A stretch of DNA of 41,250 nt. Source: Daejeonella sp. Lineage in GTDB: Bacteria > Bacteroidota > Bacteroidia > Sphingobacteriales > Sphingobacteriaceae. The DNA lies in the NCBI GenBank assembly GCA_030831705.1, contig JAURKO010000092.1, forward strand, positions 1 through 41,250. Reading direction: 5' to 3'. The notes under the pieces were generated by a model. It searched no databases. It was not told where the DNA came from and saw only the letters and a list, made by a program, of their open reading frames with translations. Both the position numbers and the translations under genes were made by a program. Positions 19,054 through 29,142 of the stretch are shown here, piece after piece (positions within the stretch are counted from its first letter, which is position 1; each line of letters begins with the position of its first letter).

Positions 19054-19683
19054 ATCCCTACTCCTGTCTCCCTGCATAATCTGCTGGATAAGAGCGCCCC
19101 AGGCAAAAGGATTAAGTAAAGGATTGGCCATGCGCTGGTTCATGTTTCTATTGGTGAGTCGGTTATGATTATTCTGGAAATTGAAACTTTGCATTTCTGC
19201 TCCATCGCGTGGGAGTGTCGCGATCATAGAAGCCAGGCTCTCACGTGAAAGATTCTTTTTTGCTATCTCCAGATCATCATCTGCAAACTTCATAGTCATG
19301 AATTCCTTTTTAAATTCATCTGTGCTTGCCCAGGGATAAACCCTTACGCCAGGGAGATTAATCGATTCCTGTTGCATTTTCATCAGAATAGTATACTTGC
19401 TGTCTGATAAATCATTGGGTATAACCAATGCTTCGCGTCTGTAACCAACAGCTGTAAAGGCTAATGTATCACCTTCATGTGCAACAAAAGAAAAATATCC
19501 TTTATAATTTGCCGAATAAAACTGATCCCTGCCTGTAAGATTAGTGATTGTTACGTATGGTACAACCGTATTACTGTCACGATTAACAATTATTCCTGAA
19601 AACTGCACTATTTTACGCTCCCTGACCTGAGAGAACCCGGAGAGGGAACAAATTAAACATATGAGAAATAACCAGCTTCGCAT
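19048..19683 (-). CDS. CarboxypepD_reg-like domain protein, secreted
   Basis: Signal peptide; FSGIIVNRDSNTVVPYVTITNLTGRDQFYSANYKGYFSFVAHEGDTLAFTAVGYR. Confidence 0.8.
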   Translation of the reverse strand: MRSWLFLICLICSLSGFSQVRERKIVQFSGIIVNRDSNTVVPYVTITNLTGRDQFYSANYKGYFSFVAHEGDTLAFTAVGYRREALVIPNDLSDSKYTILMKMQQESINLPGVRVYPWASTDEFKKEFMTMKFADDDLEIAKKNLSRESLASMIATLPRDGAEMQSFNFQNNHNRLTNRNMNQRMANPLLNPFAWGALIQQIMQGDRSRDQ

Positions 19684-19763
19684 GAATCAAAGTTAATAAA
19701 ATCGTACCTCAGTCGTGTTAAATTATGTTAAAACCTGTAATCTTTACAGAAAAGAGACCATAA

Positions 19764-20042
19764 TTACTGTAATCTTTCGGGTAAAACAGCCGTGGGATCA
19801 TCAATATCCGTCAGGTTTACAGCCTCAACAGCGGTAATTTCTGGAACAGCTCGTTTGATAGCCTGTTCTATGCCTGCTTTAAGTGTCATGATACTCATCG
19901 GGCATGAACCACATGAACCTAAAAGACGTAACCTAACAATGTTTTCGGGAGTTATTTCCTCAATTGATACATTGCCGCCATCTGTTTCAAGATAGGGCCT
20001 GATAGTGTCTAATGCAATTTCAACTCTTTTCAACAAATCCAT
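19764..20042 (-). CDS. NifU C-terminal-domain Fe-S protein
   Basis: YLETDGGNVSIEEI...LLGSCGSCPMSIMTLKAGIE; start chosen at MDLLKR rather than the longer ORF start. Confidence 0.9.
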   Translation of the reverse strand: MDLLKRVEIALDTIRPYLETDGGNVSIEEITPENIVRLRLLGSCGSCPMSIMTLKAGIEQAIKRAVPEITAVEAVNLTDIDDPTAVLPERLQ

Positions 20043-20082
20043 GATATCGTATTTATATAAAGATACAAAAAAAATAAAAATG

Positions 20083-21144
20083 CTATTTGGCAGCATTCAG
20101 AATAGCTACCTGCTGAGCCACACGCTCTGCGATCTGTAAAAATACCGGTCCTAAAATATTATCCTCCTCTAGAATAACGGGTTTCCCAATATCACCGGCA
20201 TCACTAATACTCTTAACCAATGGAATTTCTCCTAAAAATGGTGCATTAAATTGCTCTGCCAATGCTTTTCCGCCATTCTTTCCAAAAATATAGTACTTGT
20301 TCTCAGGTAGTTCAGCAGGCGTAAAATAGGACATATTTTCAACTACTCCAATGAGTGGAATTTTGATGGAATCCATCAAAAACATTCCTACGCCCTTCCG
20401 TGCATCAGCCAATGCTACATTCTGTGGAGTAGTTACAATCACCGCACCAGTAACAGGGAAACCCTGAGATACTGTAATATGGATATCCCCGGTTCCGGGA
20501 GGAAGATCAACAACCAGATAATCCAGTTCACCCCAGTCGGCATCATTAAACAACTGCTTTACGGCTGTTGACACCATTGGACCGCGCCACGGCACGGGCT
20601 GGTTCGGATCAGTAAAAAATCCTATGGACAATAATTTTATTCCATATTTTTCAATAGGTTCAATTCTCGTTTGCCCCGCTTCATTTTGGGATGCTTTAGG
20701 ACGCTCATCTTCCACACCAAACATAATTGGAATAGATGGCCCGTAAATATCTGCGTCAATTAGTCCGACACTAGCTCCTTTCTTTGCCAAACCCAGTGCA
20801 AGATTTACTGCTACTGTCGATTTTCCTACCCCTCCTTTACCTGAAGCCACAACAATAATATTTTTAATACCAGCCAAAGCGCGGTCTGGTCTGCTAGTCA
20901 CCCTAGAAGTCATATTGATTGATAATTCAACATCTTTGCTCACAAAATGCCGTATTGCATTCTTACAGGCGTTTTCAAGCATGGCCTTCATCGGACAAGC
21001 AGGGGTGGTCAAAACTACTGAGAAGCTAAGCTTATTTCCCTCGATCTTTAGATCTTCAATCATATTAAGAGTAACCAGGTCTTTCTTAAGATCCGGATCT
21101 TCAACATGACGCAATGCATTATATACCTGTTCTTGTGTGATCAT
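20083..21144 (-). CDS. mrp: Mrp/NBP35-family P-loop ATPase (Fe-S carrier)
   Basis: VASGKGGVGKSTVAVNLA, DADIYGPSIP, VVDLPPGTGD; N-terminal MIP18-like domain. Confidence 0.95.
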   Translation of the reverse strand: MITQEQVYNALRHVEDPDLKKDLVTLNMIEDLKIEGNKLSFSVVLTTPACPMKAMLENACKNAIRHFVSKDVELSINMTSRVTSRPDRALAGIKNIIVVASGKGGVGKSTVAVNLALGLAKKGASVGLIDADIYGPSIPIMFGVEDERPKASQNEAGQTRIEPIEKYGIKLLSIGFFTDPNQPVPWRGPMVSTAVKQLFNDADWGELDYLVVDLPPGTGDIHITVSQGFPVTGAVIVTTPQNVALADARKGVGMFLMDSIKIPLIGVVENMSYFTPAELPENKYYIFGKNGGKALAEQFNAPFLGEIPLVKSISDAGDIGKPVILEEDNILGPVFLQIAERVAQQVAILNAAK

Positions 21145-21318
21145 TTTTGAATATAAAGGAGAAAATATTTTACTAAGTTTATCACAAATCTACTAAAAGC
21201 GGAAGGCTTATTGTTAAAGGTAATAGGTTTTTACAGAGAACTGACCTGTAATATAGAAATTACTCCGGCGTTTGAAACTTAAATACCTTATCTTTCCATT
21301 TAGTGGAGAATTCATGCC

Positions 21319-23451
21319 ATGCAGATATCCAAAAAACAGTATAAAATAATCCGTTTTGTAAGCATCAGCTTGCTTGGGTTATTATTTATTAGCAGTATAA
21401 TAGCATTTACAAAACGTGAGGCCTTACTCAACACTGCCATAAAAAAAGCAATAAATAAGGCCGATAAGGAGTATGATCTGATACTTAAAATTGAAAATGC
21501 CGGATTTGTAGGTTTAAGTACTGTTAGTTTTAAGAATATAACGGTAGTTCCCCGTGGCAAGGATAGCCTGGCAAGAATTATAAATTTTCGGGTTGGGGTA
21601 AAGTTATTTCCATTGATTTTTGGGGATATAAAATTATCTGAAATTAAACTTGAAAGGGGCTTTATCAATCTGGTAAAAAGAGATTCGCTAAGTAACTTTG
21701 ATTTTCTGTTTAGGACGAAGAAGAAAGAAGTTGCAGAAGAAAAAACAGAAATGGATCTGGGCAGACTTGCCAATAATCTGATCAACCAATTATTATACAA
21801 AATCCCTGATGACATGGACATTAGGGATTTTGAGATCAAGTTTAGAGATGATTCGGGATCGGTCAGTTTATTCACCCGTAGTGCCACCATTGACGGCGGT
21901 GATGTAAATTCAACCATTTTGGTTAATGGAAATGAGTCGGTCTGGCATGTGGAAGGAACTGTAGATCCCGGAGATAAACAACTCGATCTAAAACTATTCG
22001 CTGATAATAAAAAAGTAGAAATTCCTTATCTCGAGAAAAGATTCGTGCTCAAACTAAACTTCGACACGGCAATGACTGAGATGCGAGGTGTAAACCGCAG
22101 CGGAAGTCAACTGGAAGTGAATGGCTCATGGCGGATTAAGAATATGCTACTCAATCATCGAAGGATTGCAGGTAATGACATCATAGTTCCGGATGCCTCT
22201 CTTGATGCTGATATGGTATTTGGAAAGAACTTCATTGCAATTGACAGCACATCGACTATACATCTTAAGAATATTAAGTTACATCCATTCATTAAATATA
22301 CTCTTGGCCATTCTAAAATTTATGAGCTAAAACTTCATACGGAAGAGCTTGATGCACATGAGTTAATAAATTCGTTTCCAAAAGGACTTTTCGAATCCCT
22401 AGAAGGTATTCAGGTTACTGGAAAACTGCAATATGATCTCAATTTTTATCTCGATTCTCAAAATCCGGATAGTGTCATTTTCAATTCTAAATTAAAGAAT
22501 AAAGGATTCAAGGTTCTTAAATGGGGGAAAACCAATCTCCAAAAAATCAACAGTACTTTTGTCTATACCCCTTATGAATATGGAAAACCAATGCGTGACA
22601 TCGTAATTGGTCCGGAGAACCCCAATTTTGTACCAATCGATCAGATCAGTCCCGATTTAAAAAATGCATTACTTACGGCAGAAGATCCAACATTTTATAG
22701 TCACAATGGCTTTGTTGAAGCCTCTATCCGTAGTTCCATTATAACCAATTTTAAAGCCCGGGCATTTAAAAGAGGGGGAAGTACTATTTCGATGCAGCTT
22801 GCAAAAAATGTTTATCTCAACAGACAAAAAACTCTGGCAAGAAAAATTGAGGAGATCCTGATTGTTTGGATAATGGAAAATGGCAAGCTCTCAAGTAAAC
22901 AGAGAATGTTTGAAACCTATCTTAATCTGATTGAATGGGGTAATAATGTTTATGGGATTGGGGAAGCATCAAGATATTATTTTGATAAACATCCTTCAGA
23001 GCTTAATCTAGGAGAAGGAATATTCTTAGCCAGCATTGTTCCCAGACCAAAATCGGGCTTGTACAGGTTTGAAGGAGATGGGAGTTTAAGATCCGGACTT
23101 TCATCATATTTCAATTTTATTGGTGGAATCATGGCCAGGCGTGGCATGACAGAGGCTGACAGTACCGGATATGGCTTTTGGAACGTAAGATTAAAGGAAA
23201 GTCTGAGAGCGGGAATACCCATAAGTGACTCACTTATTGTCGACAGGCTAATGATTGATGAGGATTCAGAGGATAAAGAATCCATTCTCCAGGAAATATT
23301 TGGAAGGAAGCGTCAGGATACAGTTCAGGTTAAAGAGGTGCTTAAAGTAAAGATAATCGCTAAAGACACAGTACCAACAAAAACCCCAAGCCGCAAAGAA
23401 AGAAGGGAAAGCAGAAAGAATGAACGGGATTCGAAAAATAAAAATCAATAA
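21319..23451 (+). CDS. Transglycosylase (GT51) with AsmA-like N-terminal region and basic C-terminal tail
   Basis: LTAEDPTFYSHNGF, RGGSTISMQLAKNVYLNRQKTLARKIEE; no SxxK/SxN/KTG transpeptidase domain; KTPSRKERRESRKNERDSKNKNQ tail. Confidence 0.85.
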   Translation: MQISKKQYKIIRFVSISLLGLLFISSIIAFTKREALLNTAIKKAINKADKEYDLILKIENAGFVGLSTVSFKNITVVPRGKDSLARIINFRVGVKLFPLIFGDIKLSEIKLERGFINLVKRDSLSNFDFLFRTKKKEVAEEKTEMDLGRLANNLINQLLYKIPDDMDIRDFEIKFRDDSGSVSLFTRSATIDGGDVNSTILVNGNESVWHVEGTVDPGDKQLDLKLFADNKKVEIPYLEKRFVLKLNFDTAMTEMRGVNRSGSQLEVNGSWRIKNMLLNHRRIAGNDIIVPDASLDADMVFGKNFIAIDSTSTIHLKNIKLHPFIKYTLGHSKIYELKLHTEELDAHELINSFPKGLFESLEGIQVTGKLQYDLNFYLDSQNPDSVIFNSKLKNKGFKVLKWGKTNLQKINSTFVYTPYEYGKPMRDIVIGPENPNFVPIDQISPDLKNALLTAEDPTFYSHNGFVEASIRSSIITNFKARAFKRGGSTISMQLAKNVYLNRQKTLARKIEEILIVWIMENGKLSSKQRMFETYLNLIEWGNNVYGIGEASRYYFDKHPSELNLGEGIFLASIVPRPKSGLYRFEGDGSLRSGLSSYFNFIGGIMARRGMTEADSTGYGFWNVRLKESLRAGIPISDSLIVDRLMIDEDSEDKESILQEIFGRKRQDTVQVKEVLKVKIIAKDTVPTKTPSRKERRESRKNERDSKNKNQ

Positions 23452-23478
23452 TAAAAGCCTTATATCTAAATTTATACC

Positions 23479-24012
23479 ATGAGGATAGAAATTGATGAGA
23501 AGAATTTTGAACTGATGCTTGAGTTGGATCAGATCGAAAAGCGTATCCGTTTATTGGGTATACAAATCAATGTGGATTTTGAAAACCGTATTCCTGTTTT
23601 TATTGGTGTATTAAATGGAAGTTTCATTTTTCTTGCTGATTTGATGAAGGAAATTAACATTGCTTCAGAACTTACGTTTGTAAAAGTATCATCCTATAAA
23701 GGGGATAAAAATAGCGGAAAGATTAAAGAAGAGTTGGGCGTAAATATGTCATTAAAAGATCGCGATGTAATCCTGGTTGAAGATATTGTTGATAGTGGAA
23801 AAACCCTTCGTTATCTTTTAGACATGATTTATAAGGAAAATCCGGCCTCAATTAATGTTTGTACACTGTTAATGAAGCCTAAATCTTTAAAAACAAAATT
23901 TGATGAGATCAGTTATGTCGGATTTGAAATACCCGATGACTTTGTTGTAGGCTTCGGACTTGATTACAATGGCTTGGGAAGAAACCTGAATGATATTTAC
24001 AGAGCGGTATAA
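23479..24012 (+). CDS. hpt: Hypoxanthine phosphoribosyltransferase
   Basis: VGVLNGSFIFLADLM-type region, DVILVEDIVDSGKTLRYLL PRPP motif. Confidence 0.95.
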   Translation: MRIEIDEKNFELMLELDQIEKRIRLLGIQINVDFENRIPVFIGVLNGSFIFLADLMKEINIASELTFVKVSSYKGDKNSGKIKEELGVNMSLKDRDVILVEDIVDSGKTLRYLLDMIYKENPASINVCTLLMKPKSLKTKFDEISYVGFEIPDDFVVGFGLDYNGLGRNLNDIYRAV

Positions 24013-24072
24013 TCCGGAAATTAAATTATTCCTTAATCAGCATTAAATCAAAAATCGTAATTTCGCTGCACA

Positions 24073-24750
24073 ATGAGCTATAAAAAAATGACCATACACA
24101 AAGAAGGCTATACATCCATAGCACTTTGTATTCTATTTATATTCGTCTTAAATGCTGTTGTAAATTTTCTGCTTCCCGAAGTGGTATGGTTTCGCTGGAT
24201 AATTTATATCCTATCTTTTGCTTTATTTGTTACCATCCTTCAATTCTTTAGAAATCCATTTATTTTGGTCTCAAAGAATGATAAACACATCATTTGCCCT
24301 GCAGATGGGAAAGTGGTAGTCATTGAAGAAACCGAAGAAACTGAATATTTAAAGGACAAAAGAATTCAGGTATCTGTATTTATGTCGCCAATAAATGTTC
24401 ATGTGAACAGAAATCCAATATCTGGAATTGTAAAATATTTCAAGTATCATCCAGGAAAATTTCTGGTTGCCTGGCATCCCAAATCATCAACAGAAAATGA
24501 ACGCACTACTGTAGTTATTGAAAATGATCAGGGAGTATCTGTTTTGTTCCGTCAAATAGCGGGAGCACTGGCAAGAAGAATTGTATGCTATTCGAAAGAA
24601 GGTGAGGCGGCTGAACAGGGAGAGGAATTCGGCTTTATAAAATTCGGTTCGAGAGTAGACATTTTCTTACCTTTGGGGACTGAAATAAAAGTTGGATTAG
24701 GTGAAGTCGTAAAAGGTGGAGTTACCGTTCTAGCACATTTAAAGAAATAA
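24073..24750 (+). CDS. psd: Phosphatidylserine decarboxylase-family proenzyme
   Basis: PADGKVVVIEE, MSPINVHVNRNPISG, FIKFGSRVDIFLP processing region. Confidence 0.93.
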   Translation: MSYKKMTIHKEGYTSIALCILFIFVLNAVVNFLLPEVVWFRWIIYILSFALFVTILQFFRNPFILVSKNDKHIICPADGKVVVIEETEETEYLKDKRIQVSVFMSPINVHVNRNPISGIVKYFKYHPGKFLVAWHPKSSTENERTTVVIENDQGVSVLFRQIAGALARRIVCYSKEGEAAEQGEEFGFIKFGSRVDIFLPLGTEIKVGLGEVVKGGVTVLAHLKK

Positions 24751-24766
24751 TTTAACCAATATAAAC

Positions 24767-24964
24767 ATGAAGAAATTAACAGGATTTTTAGCGATTACCT
24801 TCCTTGCAGGAGCCTTAACTCTTAATGCTCAGGACCAGCCAAAACAGAACACCAAACCGTCAGATAAAAAAGAAAGCAAAATGTGTGGTAAGGATTGTAA
24901 GATGAACTGTTGCAAGTCTAAATCAGAAGAAAAAGATAGCAAAGCACCTGGAAAAAAGAATTAA
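24767..24964 (+). CDS. Small exported Lys/Cys-rich protein
   Basis: 65 aa; signal peptide MKKLTGFLAITFLAGALTLNAQ then CGKDCKMNCCK cluster; followed by a terminator. Confidence 0.7.
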   Translation: MKKLTGFLAITFLAGALTLNAQDQPKQNTKPSDKKESKMCGKDCKMNCCKSKSEEKDSKAPGKKN

Positions 24965-24982
24965 TTTGAACAAAAATTAAGG

Positions 24983-25012
24983 AACTGGCCCTATAAAGGC
25001 CGGTTTTTTTAT
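24983..25012 (+). terminator. Rho-independent terminator
   Basis: AACTGGCC-CTATAAA-GGCCGGTT followed by T run. Confidence 0.8.
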
Positions 25013-25113
25013 TTCTGGAACTTAAACAATCCCTTATAAACCGGCAGGTTCCCTGTGGGTGGCGTTTTCACCGACCAGAGGGGAAATTCTGAGCATTTAG
25101 AAAAGCTTGTAAA

Positions 25114-25145
25114 CAAAAAAGCCTCCCGAATATTATTCAGGAGGC
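25114..25145 (-). terminator. Rho-independent terminator of rplS
   Basis: On minus strand GCCTCCTGAATAATATTCGGGAGGC followed by TTTTTT. Confidence 0.88.
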
Positions 25146-25162
25146 AATTAACTATACTAAAA

Positions 25163-25510
25163 TTACACTCTTTTAGATTTGATACGAGCAGCTTTACCGG
25201 TTAGTTCACGCAGGTAGAATAATTTTGCTCTACGAACTTTTCCGTGGCTGTTTACGTCAATTTTATCAATATTAGGAGAGTTTACAGGGAAGATACGCTC
25301 TACACCTACTCCATTTGACATTTTACGAACAGTAAAAGTCTCATTTACGCCCACACTATTGCGCTGGATAACAACACCCTGATAGATCTGGATACGTTCT
25401 TTATTTCCTTCGCGAATTTTATAGTGAACACTTACGGTATCACCAGCCTTGAATGCAGGAACTTGCTTTTTAACTGCTGCCTGCTCTTCAACAAATTTTA
25501 CTAAATCCAT
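25163..25510 (-). CDS. rplS: 50S ribosomal protein L19
   Basis: [52 protein letters not shown]. Confidence 0.97.
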   Translation of the reverse strand: MDLVKFVEEQAAVKKQVPAFKAGDTVSVHYKIREGNKERIQIYQGVVIQRNSVGVNETFTVRKMSNGVGVERIFPVNSPNIDKIDVNSHGKVRRAKLFYLRELTGKAARIKSKRV

Positions 25511-25528
25511 GATTTTAAGCTATTAATT

Positions 25529-25551
25529 CGATTTTTAGCCCGTAAAAATCG
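25529..25551 (-). promoter_or_regulatory. Perfect 9-bp hairpin in the rplS 5' region
   Basis: CGATTTTTA-GCCCG-TAAAAATCG; 18 nt between its downstream edge and the rplS start. Confidence 0.5.
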
Positions 25552-25653
25552 GAGTGCAATATTAGGAAATATTTTTTACTTAAAAAAGTTTGTTTTGATA
25601 TTTTTCCGTTTTTATTTAACTGATTACCACTTTCAAAGAATTAATGGAGCTTA

Positions 25654-26328
25654 TTATTCAAGTAAATCTGGCCTGCGCTTTTTAGTCCGCTCCAGAGCCT
25701 GCTCATGCCTCCATTCGTTAATGGCGGCCTCATGCCCGCTTAGCAGAATATCGGGCACCTTATGCCCCTGCCAGTCGGCCGGACGGGTATAAACCGGTGC
25801 GTCCAGCAACTCTCCTTGAAAAGAATCTGATAAAGCTGATGTTTCATCATTCAAAACACCGGGAAGTAACCTTACAATACTATCCACTAAAACTGCAGCT
25901 GGTAATTCACCACCCGAAAGCACATAATCTCCGATTGAGATTTCCCTTGTTACAAAAATATCCCTGATCCGCTGGTCAATTCCCTTATAATGTCCTGCCA
26001 GAATAATCACATTTTTTTTGTCAGAAAGTTCATTCGCCATACTCTGATTGAGGGTCTTACCATCAGGTGTCATAAAGATGATCTCATCATAGTCGCGCTC
26101 TGATCTCAGTTTTTCAATACAATTCGCAAATGGCTCAATACTCATCACCATTCCGCTGCCACCACCATACTGGTAATCGTCAACCGACTTTTGTTTATGA
26201 TTTGAATAATCCCGAAGATTATGCACATGAATCTCGGCAAGTCCTTTTTTCTGTGCCCTTTGTAAAATAGAATGAGCAAATGGACTTTCAAGCAGGTCGG
26301 GTAATACGGTAATGATATCGAAACGCAT
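25654..26328 (-). CDS. trmD: tRNA (guanine-N1)-methyltransferase
   Basis: [53 protein letters not shown]; start chosen at MRFDI. Confidence 0.96.
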   Translation of the reverse strand: MRFDIITVLPDLLESPFAHSILQRAQKKGLAEIHVHNLRDYSNHKQKSVDDYQYGGGSGMVMSIEPFANCIEKLRSERDYDEIIFMTPDGKTLNQSMANELSDKKNVIILAGHYKGIDQRIRDIFVTREISIGDYVLSGGELPAAVLVDSIVRLLPGVLNDETSALSDSFQGELLDAPVYTRPADWQGHKVPDILLSGHEAAINEWRHEQALERTKKRRPDLLE

Positions 26329-26455
26329 GGTGTAAAGATAGGAAGGAGATGTGAGATATGAGAAGCAGGATAAAGAAGATAAAACAAGCGACTCAATAAT
26401 ATTTCTGGCCATATCATTTGAAAAATGAACCCAGTCAGGATTTTAATTGGATCAA

Positions 26456-27691
26456 TTATCCCTTTTTCAGCTTATTAATCCAAATCAGCGTACCCGTAAT
26501 TGGCAGACTCGTAGCAATTAAACAGGCCAGAAAATAGATAATCTTGGAGAACTTCCCATAAACATCGCCCACGTGTAAAGCTTTTATGGAGTTTGAAATA
26601 CGTTCATTAAAAGGCTTTTCCGAAAATACTTCAGTTTTAATCAGTGACGATGTATATTGATCCAGATAGATTTTATCTGCCGCAACCGGAGCAAAAAAAC
26701 CTGTTTTTGTTTTGTTAACCAGTACTGCCTCTGAAGAGTCGGCTGGCATAGTGATAGTAAGATCGCCTGTATAATCAAGGACTTTATCAACAGATCTGAT
26801 GTATTCTGTGAATGACACTGATTTTGTTCCATTGATGGAGCTAGTGTCTGATTTCGGCATTTCAGGTTTAGGAGCATCTGCAGGCTGGTAGGTGCCTAAT
26901 GTTTTCCTCAGACCGGTTTTGTACCATTCAAATGACCATTGCGGACCAGTTATGCCCATCATAAACAAAAATATACAGCTGTAGAAACCAAGGCTGTTAT
27001 GAATATCATGATTAACACGTTTCCAGTTTGCATTCCATTTTATTTTTAAACCTTGTTTCCAGTTCCTGATTTTTTGAGGAAACCAGATGATGATACCGGT
27101 TATGACACCCAAAGTAAAAAGTATCGTTGCAGTTCCGCTGATATAGCTACCCAATTTCTTGTTTGGTAATTCTCCGATAAGTGGTTCTTCAATTCTGTCG
27201 AGCAACAACCAGCGATGCAAACTGAACATCATTTGCATAAAATCAAAAACACTGTTCTTATCAGCGCTGCTTCCCAATATTTTTCCGGAATAAGGGTTAA
27301 CCCAATACTGAATTCGTGGAGAAGGTGTGCTTGGTTTTTCACTAGCACTCGGTGCGGTATTTCCTGTAGGTTCTTCTGGCTTACTGACAGTCAGTACATA
27401 ACTTCTTGTAGGATCAGCAGGAATCTTAATACTGATCACCTGTCCACCAGTTTCGCTGCTTACAGTGGAAATCAGTTCATCAGCCGAAAGCCTTTGGGCA
27501 TTGAAAGCCTTTTCCACCTTGTATAGTTCCGGACTAGATAATTCCCTGATCTCCGTATTAAACACATAAATAGTGCCTGTAAGACATATTATAAACACAA
27601 TAATACCACTCGGCAAACCAATCCAAAGGTGGACATCATTCAGAAGTTTGCGCAATTTAGGCCAGGAAGGTTCGGAAGTTTGTGATTTCAT
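26456..27691 (-). CDS. PepSY-associated TM helix domain protein
   Basis: LRKLLNDVHLWIGLPSGIIVFIICLTGTIYVF, HRWLLL, NHDIHNSLGFYSCIFLFMMGITG; start chosen at MKSQT. Confidence 0.88.
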   Translation of the reverse strand: MKSQTSEPSWPKLRKLLNDVHLWIGLPSGIIVFIICLTGTIYVFNTEIRELSSPELYKVEKAFNAQRLSADELISTVSSETGGQVISIKIPADPTRSYVLTVSKPEEPTGNTAPSASEKPSTPSPRIQYWVNPYSGKILGSSADKNSVFDFMQMMFSLHRWLLLDRIEEPLIGELPNKKLGSYISGTATILFTLGVITGIIIWFPQKIRNWKQGLKIKWNANWKRVNHDIHNSLGFYSCIFLFMMGITGPQWSFEWYKTGLRKTLGTYQPADAPKPEMPKSDTSSINGTKSVSFTEYIRSVDKVLDYTGDLTITMPADSSEAVLVNKTKTGFFAPVAADKIYLDQYTSSLIKTEVFSEKPFNERISNSIKALHVGDVYGKFSKIIYFLACLIATSLPITGTLIWINKLKKG

Positions 27692-27899
27692 TAATTTTTG
27701 AATGTGTCGCTTTCTGTAAGTAAAAATTAGCAATGATCATTTGCCTAATTAGAAAATTGATAAATTATTCTTATTTAGACTTGTTCCAGATTGTGACAAA
27801 AGTATAAATTGAATCTGAACTTCAAAAAATTATTTAATCAAATTCGCAATTAAAGAATATCAGAAAACAATTGGCGATGGAGTGTAATTAGCTGAAGAA

Positions 27900-29093
27900 T
27901 TACTTTGGGAAGCTAACCTTCCCCATAGAAATAGAAGGTACCCCTGGATGTTTTCCAAAGTCAGTTTTTCCGCCAGAAACCGCTTCATTGGCGAGCAGAG
28001 CAAACAGAACTGCTTCTTTTGCATCGGGCTCGATTCCCAGGTCGGAAGTGTATTTTAGTTTTTTACCGAGCTGCTCCTCAATCATTCTGGTTAACAAGGG
28101 ATTATGCATTCCGCCTCCGCTGATATAAATTTCATAAGCTCCTTTGCCTTCCACACAAAAAGTAATTGCCTTCACTATCGCTTTGGCAGTAAATGCAGCC
28201 AGTGTGGCCATGATGTCTTCATTTGAAAGCCCATGAAGACCAGCCCCTTGAATAGCATCATTCAAATAAGATAAACTGAAAAGTTCAGGTCCGGTGGTTT
28301 TAAGGTATCCTGCCTTGAAAAAATCATGGTCAAAGAGAGCATCCAATAATGGAATAATCACTTTTCCGGATGATGCGATCGCTGCATCCTGATCAAAATA
28401 TTTACCGGGATAGTGGCCCTGTACAAACTGATCCATCAGGGTATTTCCCGGACCAACATCCGAAGAAAAGAATTCAGTTGAATAAGCTGATGGCAGGAAA
28501 GTGAAATTGGAAATACCTCCGATATTGAGCATGATGCGGTTTTCTGAGGAATTCGAGAATAGCAAATAATCACCATAAACCGATAATGGTGCTCCTTCAC
28601 AGCCTGCCGCCACATGTTTCTGCCTGAAATCACTGATGGTAATAATACCCGTTCTCATCGCTAAATGATCCCCATCTCCAATTTGCAGCGTGGCATTAGC
28701 GTATAAATCTGCTTCCCGCTGTTGCTTTGGGGCATGATAAATCGTCTGCCCATGACTGGCAATGAGGTCAATATCTGCCGGAGAAATATTCCAGTCTTTT
28801 AAACTTTCTATAATAAGTTCGGCATAATAATTACCAATAAAGGCATTTAAAAGGCTTAGTTTTTCAAGGTCAACGGTCCGCTTCGCAAAAACAGATTTAA
28901 GATCCTCCTTAAATGCGGGTGAATAGGCCTTACTTACAAAATGAATGACCTTAACTTGAGTCTCTAAACCACTGCCACTAAACTCGCACAAGGCAATATC
29001 GAGTCCATCGAATGAGGTACCAGACATGAGGCCAATAATTTTTCGGACTTGCTTATTGGAAATTGCGTAAAGAGAGGTAATGTTGGGATTCAT
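27900..29093 (-). CDS. anmK: Anhydro-N-acetylmuramic acid kinase
   Basis: IGLMSGTSFDGLDIALCEF, ASHGQTIYH, DVGPGNTLMDQFV, YISGGGMHNP. Confidence 0.95.
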   Translation of the reverse strand: MNPNITSLYAISNKQVRKIIGLMSGTSFDGLDIALCEFSGSGLETQVKVIHFVSKAYSPAFKEDLKSVFAKRTVDLEKLSLLNAFIGNYYAELIIESLKDWNISPADIDLIASHGQTIYHAPKQQREADLYANATLQIGDGDHLAMRTGIITISDFRQKHVAAGCEGAPLSVYGDYLLFSNSSENRIMLNIGGISNFTFLPSAYSTEFFSSDVGPGNTLMDQFVQGHYPGKYFDQDAAIASSGKVIIPLLDALFDHDFFKAGYLKTTGPELFSLSYLNDAIQGAGLHGLSNEDIMATLAAFTAKAIVKAITFCVEGKGAYEIYISGGGMHNPLLTRMIEEQLGKKLKYTSDLGIEPDAKEAVLFALLANEAVSGGKTDFGKHPGVPSISMGKVSFPK

Positions 29094-29142
29094 AATTCTC
29101 TATAAAAATAGAAAATTAGCGCAAAGGGAAATATTTTAATAT

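Noticed and set aside
19735-19777. Two CTGTAATCTTT copies near the NifU-CTD gene end
   Set aside because: Only an 11-bp AT-rich direct repeat, one copy overlapping coding sequence; could easily be chance.
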